Part shown: positions 18,553-25,604 of the stretch, piece after piece
Layout of the letters: every line of letters begins with the position of its first letter
How positions within the stretch are numbered: position 1 is the stretch's first letter
NCBI GenBank assembly: GCA_005880945.1
Contig: VBIU01000086.1
Span: 1-64,000 of the forward strand
DNA from: Chloroflexota bacterium
Lineage (GTDB): Bacteria; Chloroflexota; Dormibacteria; Dormibacterales; Dormibacteraceae
Direction of reading: 5' to 3'
DNA length: 64,000 bases
Position numbers and translations under genes: made by a program
The notes under the pieces: generated by a model
Database searches by the model: none
The model's input: only the letters and a program-made list of their open reading frames with translations
Told to the model about the DNA's origin: nothing

Positions 18553-18558
18553 TCCTGG

Positions 18559-21078
18559 TCAGCCTGTGTTTTGGAGGCCGGCGGCGACGCCGTTGACCGT
18601 CAGCTGAAACAGCCTTTCCGCGACCAGTCTGTCTCGCGCGCCCGATCCCTTTTTCGCCCTAAGGGCGCGGAGAGCCCGCAGCTGCAGGTGCGAAAGTGCG
18701 TCCACATACGGGTTGCGAAGCTCGATCGCCCATGAGAGGACGCGCCTGTCCTCGAGGAGTCGTTGGTGGCCCGTCACCGCGAGGACCCGTTCCTTGGTGA
18801 GGTCGTATTCGCGCAACAGGAGCGCGGAAAGTTCGGGATTGTCGCCGAGGTCCAGGTAGCGGGCTGCAATCCTTCGGTCGGTCTTGGCCAGGCTCATCTC
18901 CGCGTTGTCGAGCAGCGCGTTGAACAGCGGCCATGACGCGTACGCACGCTTCAAGTCGATCAGAGGCGCGGCTGCGAGACCGCTCCCGAGCCCGTACCAG
19001 CCCGGCAGGTTCAGCCTCATCTGAGACCACGCGAAGACCCACGGAATGGCTCGAAGGTCCTCGATGCCGCGACCGCCAGATCGACGGGCGGGCCGGGAGG
19101 CGATGCGCAGCCGGCTCAGCTCCTCGATTGGGCTCACCTGGACGAACCACGCGCGTGATGCCTCGTCGACCTGGAGGGCCAGCCCGCGGAAACGTTCGGC
19201 GGCCGGCCTTGCGGGTTTGCTCCTGGGAGGCGCCGACGCCTCCAGCACCGCGGATGCGACTTGCTCGAGGTGCCGTCGGGCGATTGCCCGGTTCCCGTAG
19301 CGCGCGAAGATCACCTCGCCCTGCTCGGTGACCTTGAAATGACCGGCCACCGAACCTGGGGCCTGGGCTCGAACGGCGCGGTTGGCCGGGCCGCCGCCCC
19401 GGCCGAGCGCCCCACCACGTCCGTGAAAGAGCGTGAGGCGGATGCGGTGCCCGGCGGCCCATTCGGTCAAAGCCGCCTGAGCCTCATAGAGCGCGAGCGT
19501 TGCCGACAAGGGGCCGACCTCCTTGGTCGAATCCGAATAACCGAGCATGACCTCGATGCGACGTCCGGCATGTGCCAGGCGCCGTCTCACCGGATCGAGC
19601 GTCAACATCGCCTCCATCACCGACGGCGAGCGGCGCAGGTCGGCGACGGTTTCGAAAAGCGGGATGACGTCGAGCGAGGGTGCCGTGCCGCCCGTCGCAT
19701 GCCCGGCCAGCTCGTACACGGCTGCCAGGTCATCGACGTCGCGGGTGAAGCTCACCACATAGCGCCGGCAGGCGTCGGGGCCGAAGCGTGCCTGCAGCGA
19801 GGCGATCGCACCCATCGTGTCGAGGACCTCGCGCGTTTCGGCGGAGCGCGCGGCGCCCGAGCGAATCTCCGCCAGCGCACGGGTGTGAACGTTGCTGTGC
19901 TGACGTACTTCGAGCTCGGCCATGTGGAAACCGAACGTCTCGACCTGCCAGATCACGTGCTGCAGCTCGCCATAGGCAAGGCGCGCGGCGCCCGCCGCCG
20001 CAAGCGATGCTTGCGTGGCGCGCAGATCGTGGAGCAGGTCGTCTGCACACCGAAACGCGCGCATTGAGTCCCCAACACGCGTTGCTCGAATGCGATCCGC
20101 GACGTGAAGCAGGAACTGACGGTGCTGCTCCGAAGGGGAACGTTTCTCGAGCTCCGCATGGCGATCGGGATCGGCGGACCGCAGCGCTGCCAGGCGGCGG
20201 CGCAGCGCCGGGCTGGCCGGCGTGGTCATCGCGTCGGCGGTGAGAGCGCGACCGATGCGGTTGGTCGCGTTTTCGAGAGCGAGCAGCACATGCTCCGATT
20301 GCACGAGCAACGTCGCCGCTGTCACTTCCGCGGTGATTGACGAGTTGCCGTCGCGATCGCCGCCGACCCAGCTGCCAAAGCGCAGAAATGGCGGAGCGAG
20401 CGGAGGCCGTCGGCCGGAGTCTGAGGGGCTGAGGGCCCGATCAAGAGCCCTGTACAGCTCGGGCACCACCAGGAAAAGGGTCTCGTCGAAAACCGCCATC
20501 ACCGAGCGGACCTCGTCGAGCGGCTGGACCTGCGTGGTCCGCAGCTGCCCCGTGCGCCAGAGGGTGTCGACCTCTTCGACGAGCCGGCGCCGTGCCTCGA
20601 GTCGCTCGCCGGCGGAGCGTTTCGGGTCGTCAAGCCGGCCGAGCTGATCGCCCGCACGGCGAATCGCGGTCACCACGGCGCGCCGGCGAGCTTCCGTCGG
20701 ATGGGCCGTGAAGACCGGGTGCACCTCGAAATCCGAAAGGAGCTTCAGCAGGCCGCGTTCGCCATGACGAGACCTGAGCTCTGTGACGGTCGCGGCAAGG
20801 GACTCGGGCAGCGGCTTCGGACCCTGCTCCCGCTCGCGCAGGACGCGAGCTCGATGATGTTCCTCGGCCAGGTTGGCCAGGTGAAAGTAGCAGGCGAAGG
20901 CGCGAGCGACCGCCTCCGCCCGTTCGAGCGACCATGACGCGACGAGCTTCTCTGCTTTGCGCTCGTAGGCGGCCTCGCCGCGCCCGCGGATCACCGAGCG
21001 CCTCAGGAGCTCGACGTCGCGCAGCAGCTTCTTCCCGCCCGACTCCGACACAACCTGCCCGAGCAGCTCGCCGAGCAT
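18559..21078 (-). CDS. ppc: Phosphoenolpyruvate carboxylase
   Basis: Predicted to make oxaloacetate from PEP and bicarbonate. The 839-residue protein carries the family motifs VFTAHPTEARRR (catalytic His), FGSWVGGDRDGNS, VETFGFHMAELEVRQHS, LGYSDSTKEVG (elsewhere usually GYSDSNKDxG), LFHGRGGALGRGGGP and the C-terminal end GLQNTG. It is about 50-80 residues shorter than classical PEPC. I start at ATG 21078, but in-frame codons just upstream read ELRRDVR, which also fits the family, so the true start may lie slightly upstream at an unusual codon. Upstream of that is a palindromic repeat. The gene follows cimA; oxaloacetate feeds aspartate-family amino acids. Confidence 0.88.
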   Translation of the reverse strand: MLGELLGQVVSESGGKKLLRDVELLRRSVIRGRGEAAYERKAEKLVASWSLERAEAVARAFACYFHLANLAEEHHRARVLREREQGPKPLPESLAATVTELRSRHGERGLLKLLSDFEVHPVFTAHPTEARRRAVVTAIRRAGDQLGRLDDPKRSAGERLEARRRLVEEVDTLWRTGQLRTTQVQPLDEVRSVMAVFDETLFLVVPELYRALDRALSPSDSGRRPPLAPPFLRFGSWVGGDRDGNSSITAEVTAATLLVQSEHVLLALENATNRIGRALTADAMTTPASPALRRRLAALRSADPDRHAELEKRSPSEQHRQFLLHVADRIRATRVGDSMRAFRCADDLLHDLRATQASLAAAGAARLAYGELQHVIWQVETFGFHMAELEVRQHSNVHTRALAEIRSGAARSAETREVLDTMGAIASLQARFGPDACRRYVVSFTRDVDDLAAVYELAGHATGGTAPSLDVIPLFETVADLRRSPSVMEAMLTLDPVRRRLAHAGRRIEVMLGYSDSTKEVGPLSATLALYEAQAALTEWAAGHRIRLTLFHGRGGALGRGGGPANRAVRAQAPGSVAGHFKVTEQGEVIFARYGNRAIARRHLEQVASAVLEASAPPRSKPARPAAERFRGLALQVDEASRAWFVQVSPIEELSRLRIASRPARRSGGRGIEDLRAIPWVFAWSQMRLNLPGWYGLGSGLAAAPLIDLKRAYASWPLFNALLDNAEMSLAKTDRRIAARYLDLGDNPELSALLLREYDLTKERVLAVTGHQRLLEDRRVLSWAIELRNPYVDALSHLQLRALRALRAKKGSGARDRLVAERLFQLTVNGVAAGLQNTG

Positions 21079-21129
21079 CCGGACGTCGCGCCTGAGCTCG
21101 GGGGGGATTTCCTGTCGGGCGCGGTCCCT

Positions 21130-21171
21130 CCCTCCCCCCTTCAGGGGGGAGGGCCGGGGAGAGGGGCGTGA
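21130..21171. repeat. Intergenic palindromic repeat, copy 3 (no core)
   Basis: A perfect 10-bp stem (CCCTCCCCCC at 21130-21139, loop TTCA, GGGGGGAGGG at 21144-21153) is followed by CCGGGGAGAGGGGCGTGAG. The stem, the TTCA loop and the GGGGCGTGA tail match copy 2 at 23727, but the CCCATCC core is absent. It lies between cimA and ppc, and could fold in the transcript as a processing or termination hairpin. Confidence 0.65.
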
Positions 21172-21197
21172 GCTGGGAAGCCTGCGACCGGTGCCCG

Positions 21198-22823
21198 TCA
21201 AGGCTTTTGGGTTTTCCCCGAGAACTGCGCATACTCGAAAGAGTCGACCAGCGCGGCCAGGGACGCTTCGATGATGTTGCTCGAGCAGCCGACCGTCGTC
21301 CAGCGCTTGAGGCCGCGGCCCGACTCGATGAGCACCCTGGTCGTGGCCGCGGTGCCCGCCGCCCCGTCCAGGATTCGCACCTTGTAGTCGTGAAGGCTCA
21401 CGCCCTTGAGGCCCGGGAACCTGGGGCTGAGTGCTTTTCGAAGAGCGGCGTCGAGCGCATTGACAGGACCGTTCCCGGAGGCGGCTGTGTGATAGACGGT
21501 ACCGCCGACCTCCACCTTCACCGTCGCCTCCGCGTGGACAGCTCCTCCGTCCTTGCGGACCATCGTCGTGAAGTCGGCCACCTGCCAGGGCGCTTCGTAG
21601 CCGGGCTGCAGCCGGCGCAGAAGCATCTCGAAAGAGGCGTCCGCCGCCTCGTATGAGTAGCCGCGGTGCTCGAGCTCCTTCAGGTGCTGGACGAGCCACC
21701 GTGTGTGCGGGTCGTCGCGATCGAGCTGCATCCCGAACTCGCGAGCCTTGGCGAGAATGTTGCCCCTCCCCGAGAGCTCGGAGACGAGGACGTGCGGCTC
21801 GTTGCCGACCACGCTCGGATCGATGTGCTGATAAGAGTCAGCGTGCTTAAGCATCGCGGCGACGTGCTGGCCGCCTTTGTGCGCGAAAGCGCCGTAACCG
21901 ACGTACGGCTGCTGCAGCGGCAGCGCGAGGTTGGCGATCTCGGCCACCGTGCGCGAGAGATCGGTCGACCGCGCGAGCGAATCAGGTTTGAGCGCTCCGA
22001 TGCCGAGCTTGAGGACCAGGTTGGCGACGACCGAGACAAGGTTCGCGTTCCCGCAGCGCTCGCCATAGCCGTTGATGGTGCCCTGCACCATGCCGGCGCC
22101 GGCGGCCACGGCCTCCAGCGAGTTGGCGACCGCCAGCTCGCAGTCGTTGTGGCAGTGGATGCCGACGCCGACCGTGCGGTCGACCTCGCCGAGCCCGAGC
22201 CGAACCGCCTCGACTCCCTGGCGGATTTCCGCGGGGAGGCTGCCTCCATTCGTGTCGCACAGGACGACCCAGCTCGCGCCCGACCGCGCCGCTTCGAGAC
22301 AGGCCTCCACCGCGTACTCCGCATCCCTCGCGAACCCGTCGAAGAAGTGCTCGGCGTCGAAGATCACCTCTTTGCCGAGCGCGACGCCATACGCGACAGA
22401 CTCGCGGATCATCGCCAGGTTCTCGTTGGGAGTCGTTCCCAGCACTGCGCTCACCTGCCACGGATCGCTCTTGCCGACCAGCGTCCAGGTCGCCGCTCCA
22501 CTTGCGGCCAGCGCCTTGATGTTGGGGTCGTCATCGCACGTCCCGCCCGCCCGCCGAGTCGCGCCGAACGCCGCGAGCCGCGCCTGCTTCAGCGGGCCCG
22601 CCAGCAGGCTCGCGAAAACCTCTTCGTCCTTCGGGTTCGATCCAGGGAAGCCGCCCTCGATGTAGTCGAATCCAAGGCCATCAAGGGCCCGGGCGATCCG
22701 TACCTTGTCCGACGCGGAGAACGACACGGCTGGGCCCTGCGCGCCGTCGCGCAGCGTGGTGTCGTACACCACGATCCGCCGCGCGGCGCCTGGTTGAGGT
22801 GCGTCTTCTGGTGGCTTTGGCAT
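21198..22823 (-). CDS. cimA: (R)-citramalate synthase
   Basis: Condenses pyruvate and acetyl-CoA to citramalate, the entry to threonine-independent isoleucine synthesis. The 541-residue protein has the HMGL-like TIM barrel (IVVYDTTLRDGAQGP at residue 17; HCHNDCELAVANSLEA with metal His; GTINGYGERCGNANL) and a C-terminal LeuA-dimer regulatory domain (from about residue 415). The spacing and the FDAEHFFDGF segment are typical of the CimA rather than the LeuA subgroup. An upstream leader peptide rich in Ile codons and a terminator hairpin abut its ATG, strongly supporting control by isoleucine supply. The Shine-Dalgarno GGAGG (22831-22835) is part of the terminator stem. Confidence 0.93.
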   Translation of the reverse strand: MPKPPEDAPQPGAARRIVVYDTTLRDGAQGPAVSFSASDKVRIARALDGLGFDYIEGGFPGSNPKDEEVFASLLAGPLKQARLAAFGATRRAGGTCDDDPNIKALAASGAATWTLVGKSDPWQVSAVLGTTPNENLAMIRESVAYGVALGKEVIFDAEHFFDGFARDAEYAVEACLEAARSGASWVVLCDTNGGSLPAEIRQGVEAVRLGLGEVDRTVGVGIHCHNDCELAVANSLEAVAAGAGMVQGTINGYGERCGNANLVSVVANLVLKLGIGALKPDSLARSTDLSRTVAEIANLALPLQQPYVGYGAFAHKGGQHVAAMLKHADSYQHIDPSVVGNEPHVLVSELSGRGNILAKAREFGMQLDRDDPHTRWLVQHLKELEHRGYSYEAADASFEMLLRRLQPGYEAPWQVADFTTMVRKDGGAVHAEATVKVEVGGTVYHTAASGNGPVNALDAALRKALSPRFPGLKGVSLHDYKVRILDGAAGTAATTRVLIESGRGLKRWTTVGCSSNIIEASLAALVDSFEYAQFSGKTQKP

Positions 22824-22859
22824 AAAAAAACCTCCGGGCCTTTTCTGGCCGGGAGGTCC
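22824..22859 (-). terminator. Attenuator terminator hairpin ahead of cimA
   Basis: On the minus strand CCTCCCGGCC (22856-22847), loop AGAAAA and GGCCCGGAGG (22840-22831) form a 10-bp stem with one C-C mismatch, followed by seven T (22830-22824) directly before the cimA ATG. The left arm extended to GGACCTCCC (22859-22851) is exactly complementary to GGGAGGTCC at 22898-22890 in the leader, giving a competing antiterminator. The right arm holds GGAGG seven bases before the ATG, so folding would also hide the ribosome site. Confidence 0.9.
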
Positions 22860-22879
22860 TGCGACATCAGCGGAGTGCG

Positions 22880-22942
22880 CTAAGTCGGGGGACCTCCCCG
22901 CCTAATCTCGATGGCGATCGTCGATGAGCGCCGCTTGGACAT
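22880..22942 (-). CDS. Isoleucine-codon leader peptide of cimA
   Basis: A 20-residue open frame with peptide MSKRRSSTIAIEIRRGGPPT. Codons 9, 11 and 13 are ATC, ATC and ATT, so three isoleucines occur within five codons. The stop at 22880 overlies the segment just past the antiterminator arm. A ribosome stalled on Ile codons would leave 22890-22898 free to pair with the terminator arm, whereas one reaching the stop would cover it. This is the standard ilv/leu/trp attenuation design. No Shine-Dalgarno is seen, but TAGTCT (22955-22950) ends seven bases before the ATG, so the transcript may be leaderless. Confidence 0.85.
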   Translation of the reverse strand: MSKRRSSTIAIEIRRGGPPT

Positions 22943-22949
22943 CGGGAGA

Positions 22950-22955
22950 AGACTA
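22950..22955 (-). promoter_or_regulatory. -10 box of the cimA leader transcript
   Basis: TAGTCT lies seven bases before the leader-peptide ATG at 22942 on the minus strand, the spacing expected if transcription begins at the A of the ATG. No good -35 hexamer at 16-18 bp is visible. Confidence 0.5.
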
Positions 22956-23041
22956 GAGCATGGACTCGGTCTGCGGTCTGGCTGCAGCCAACAAATGCGC
23001 GGGTCGCTTTTCGTGCTCGCTGGACCAACGCCGCCGAAGCT

Positions 23042-23047
23042 TAAGCT
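23042..23047 (+). promoter_or_regulatory. -10 box of the ACT-DUF5612 gene
   Basis: TAAGCT is followed by six bases and the GTG start at 23054, with no Shine-Dalgarno. This is consistent with a leaderless transcript, and mirrors the divergent cimA leader promoter about 90 bases away. Confidence 0.5.
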
Positions 23048-23053
23048 CTGCGC

Positions 23054-23719
23054 GTGGCCGAACCTGAGGTGCTTGGGCTGCTGGTGGCGGCGCGCGACGA
23101 GCCGGGCGTGCTGTACCGCCTGTCCGAGACCATCTTCCGGCACGGAGCGAACATCACCTACGTGGCCGGCGGCGCTCACCGCGAAGCCGGGCATGCGGAG
23201 CTCCAGCTCGAGGTCGTCGGCGCTCCTGACACGGCGCGGCTGGTCTCCGACCTGGAGGGTCTGCAGGGAATCACGAAGGTCAGCCTCGTGCCGACTTTCG
23301 AGCGCATCTACGGCAAGCGCGTGATCGTCATCGGCGGCGGCGCGCAGGTCGGCATGGTGGCGCAAGGCGCCATCTCCGAGGCCGACCGGCACAACATCCG
23401 GGGCGAGAGAATCTCGGTCGACACGATCCCCCTGGTCGGCGAAGACCAGCTGGCCGCGGCGGTTCGCGCGGTCGCCCGGCTCCACCGCGCGAGGGCCCTG
23501 GTCCTCGCCGGGGCCCTCATGGGCGGCGACATCAGCACAGCGGTGCGTGAGATCAGGGAGGCGGGGATCCTCGTGCTGTGCACCAACATGGCTGGCTCGG
23601 TGCCGGACGCCGCCGACCTCGTGGTCAGCGATCCTGTCGAGGCGGGCGTGATGGCAGTGATGCTCATCGCGGACACGGCAAGCTTCTCGATAGAGCACGT
23701 CCGAGGAAGGCGATTCTAA
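23054..23719 (+). CDS. ACT domain protein with DUF5612
   Basis: A 221-residue soluble protein. Residues 1-78 form an ACT domain (LGLLVAARDEPGVLYRLSETIFRHGANITYVAG). The rest matches DUF5612, a family I associate mostly with methanogenic archaea, with IVIGGGAQVGMVAQGAISEADRHNIRGERISVDTIPLVGE and LAGALMGGDISTAVREIREAGI. ACT domains usually bind amino acids to control enzymes or regulators. The gene is divergent from cimA and shares its 100-base intergenic region, so a role sensing isoleucine or a related amino acid is plausible but inferred. Start GTG 23054 follows a TAAGCT box by six bases. A palindromic repeat follows the stop. Confidence 0.82.
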   Translation: MAEPEVLGLLVAARDEPGVLYRLSETIFRHGANITYVAGGAHREAGHAELQLEVVGAPDTARLVSDLEGLQGITKVSLVPTFERIYGKRVIVIGGGAQVGMVAQGAISEADRHNIRGERISVDTIPLVGEDQLAAAVRAVARLHRARALVLAGALMGGDISTAVREIREAGILVLCTNMAGSVPDAADLVVSDPVEAGVMAVMLIADTASFSIEHVRGRRF

Positions 23720-23726
23720 AAAGGGT

Positions 23727-23805
23727 CCCTCTCCCCTTCAGGGGAGAGGGGTCGGGGAGCAATCAGTAAGTCCCATCCTTACCGCCGCTATGCGCGCAGG
23801 GGCGT
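23727..23805. repeat. Intergenic palindromic repeat, copy 2 (with core)
   Basis: A perfect 10-bp stem, CCCTCTCCCC (23727-23736), TTCA loop, GGGGAGAGGG (23741-23750), is followed by a core at 23772-23801 beginning CCCATCCTTACCGCCGC and ending GCGCGCAGGG. The core differs from copy 1 (7354-7382) by a single substitution/indel near its middle. It lies between the convergent ACT-DUF5612 and transglutaminase genes and may also terminate transcription. Confidence 0.8.
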
Positions 23806-23820
23806 GAAACCAGTACGGCC

Positions 23821-24624
23821 CTACAGCTCTCGCGTCCGGACGCTGACCTCCATGGCGCCCGTCGCCGACCCGACGTAGATGCCTCGAGTCGGCGCCGCGT
23901 CGCTGTAGTCGCGGCCCACAGCGAGGCGAACGTGGTGCTCGCCGGCCCGCACAGGGTGCGTAGCGTCGTAGCCGACCCAGCCTTGCCCAGGCACCCAGCC
24001 CTCAGCCCACGCATGCGACGCGGTGGTCGCGGCGCCGGGTGCATGGATGTAGCCGCTCACATAGCGGGCGGGGACGCCCATGGCCCTCGCGACGGCGATG
24101 AAGAGGTGCGCAAAGTCCTGGCACACGCCGGCGCGCAGCTCGAGCACCTCGTCGACAGCGCTGTACACGTTCGTCACCGCGCGGTCGTAGGCGAATTCGC
24201 GACTGATCGTCAGCGTCAGCTCGTCGAGCGCGTTCTCCACGGCCGGCCCTGAGCCGGCGTCCGGGACCGCATGGCGGCCGGCCAGCTCGCGCACGCCCGC
24301 CACTTCCTTGACCGGCGAGCGGAAGCGCAGATAGTCGTGCACGAGGTCCTCGCCGGGGTCGGTGTCGAGCTCGCGCCCGGTCTCGACGACCGACGTGCTC
24401 ACGACCCTCAGCCGTGTGTGCGGGCGCACGAGGTTGAAGTAATGCACGTTGTTTCCGTAGCCGTCGCGGTACGCGCGCGGCTTGATGCCCGCGCTGACGT
24501 CCAGCTGGAAGTCCAGGCAGCGCTGGCCGCCGCCGTCCATGGGTCGGAGGCGCACCTCCATCACAGTTTCGGCGATCGGGCCGGAATATCGGAAGCGGGT
24601 GCTGTGCACTATCTCGAGCTTCAT
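23821..24624 (-). CDS. Transglutaminase-like protein A
   Basis: A 267-residue protein with the N-terminal beta domain of bacterial transglutaminase-like proteins (IVHSTRFRYSGPIAETVMEVRLRP) and the papain-like core. Catalytic Cys lies in LRAGVCQDFAHLFIAVARAMGVPARYVSGY, His in ASHAWAEGWVPG and Asp in GYDATHPV. No signal peptide is present, so it is probably cytoplasmic. It is the last gene of a minus-strand operon after the ATP-grasp and alpha-E genes, overlapping the latter by 4 bases. In such clusters the transglutaminase fold is predicted to act as a peptidase or amide hydrolase on a product of the ATP-grasp ligase. Confidence 0.9.
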   Translation of the reverse strand: MKLEIVHSTRFRYSGPIAETVMEVRLRPMDGGGQRCLDFQLDVSAGIKPRAYRDGYGNNVHYFNLVRPHTRLRVVSTSVVETGRELDTDPGEDLVHDYLRFRSPVKEVAGVRELAGRHAVPDAGSGPAVENALDELTLTISREFAYDRAVTNVYSAVDEVLELRAGVCQDFAHLFIAVARAMGVPARYVSGYIHAPGAATTASHAWAEGWVPGQGWVGYDATHPVRAGEHHVRLAVGRDYSDAAPTRGIYVGSATGAMEVSVRTREL

Positions 24625-25604
24625 GGCCGGCGAGCCGGAGCGGCAACCCCTGCTGATTGCTGCTGCTGTTGCGGCATCGCCCGGCCCTCGTCGCCGATCA
24701 CGTTCGCGGGGACCTTGCTCGGGTGGAAGTAGCTCTCACGCATCGCGAGCTCGAGCTGCCTCAGCACGGCTCTGCAGTCGGTCTCGAACTCGCGGGGATG
24801 CTCGGCGACCATCTGCGCCCCCGCCTCGACGAACATCGAGTGCAGGCGCGACAGCAAGCGTCTCGGCTTCGAGCGGCGGCCCGGGCCGTCGATCCTCGAT
24901 ACGGAGTCGAGCGCAACCTGCGCAGAGAATCGAGCGGATCGTGGCAGTGTCGGATCGAGGAGCAGGCACTCGATGACGCGGTCCGGCGTCACCCCGCCCG
25001 AGTAGCGCGCCTGGTAAGACTCGAACGCGAAGCAGGACTTCAACACCGCCGACCACTCGAGCGCATCCTCGGGCGCGTCGGCAAGCTCCGCCGATTTTCG
25101 CGTCACGATTGCCGTGACGTTGGCGGCTCGCTCCAGGAACTTGCCGAGGCGGACGAAATCGCGCGCCTCGTTGTGCGGCATGGTTTCCATCAGCAGACCG
25201 TCGACGAGCCTGATGCTGAGCTGCACGTCGGTGAGGAAGGGATAGAGGTCGGGCTGCCATGCGGTTTCCTGCACCCGCCAGTGCAGCGCGTTGACCTGCT
25301 CGTACAGCTCGCTGGGAAGTGACGGCCGGACCGCCTGGGCGGCGAGACGGGCGGCGGCGACGCTCGATCGAACCGACGGGCCCAGCGTTCCGGTGACCAC
25401 GACCTCCACGGCCTGGTCTCGACGCCTGGTGTCGCTTCCCGGCCACCCCGCCAGCTCCATGAAGCGGCTCCAGAACTTTGGGCCGGGCTCATCAGTGCGG
25501 TCCAGCGAAAGGGCGACGTGCACGCCAAGGATTCGGGCGAGGTGGTCGGCGCGCTCGAGATGCCTGCCGAGCAGCGTGAGCGATGTTGCCGCCCGGCTAA
25601 GCAT
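24621..25604 (-). CDS. Alpha-E domain protein
   Basis: A 327-residue all-helical protein of the alpha-E family, recognised by its N-terminus MLSRAATSLTLLGRHLERADHLARIL and the later block HNEARDFVRLGKFLERAANVTAIV. The family has no known catalytic activity. It almost always accompanies a circularly permuted ATP-grasp protein and a transglutaminase-like protein, as here, and is sometimes fused to the ATP-grasp. Overlaps with both neighbours (8 and 4 bases) imply co-translation. The C-terminal 20 residues are Gln/Ala/Pro-rich and probably disordered. Confidence 0.9.
   Translation of the reverse strand: MLSRAATSLTLLGRHLERADHLARILGVHVALSLDRTDEPGPKFWSRFMELAGWPGSDTRRRDQAVEVVVTGTLGPSVRSSVAAARLAAQAVRPSLPSELYEQVNALHWRVQETAWQPDLYPFLTDVQLSIRLVDGLLMETMPHNEARDFVRLGKFLERAANVTAIVTRKSAELADAPEDALEWSAVLKSCFAFESYQARYSGGVTPDRVIECLLLDPTLPRSARFSAQVALDSVSRIDGPGRRSKPRRLLSRLHSMFVEAGAQMVAEHPREFETDCRAVLRQLELAMRESYFHPSKVPANVIGDEGRAMPQQQQQSAGVAAPARRP

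Noticed and set aside
21079-21699. N-terminal extension of the PEP carboxylase frame
   Set aside because: It overlaps cimA in another frame and passes through a palindromic repeat. The residues are not PEPC-like except for a few just before ATG 21078.
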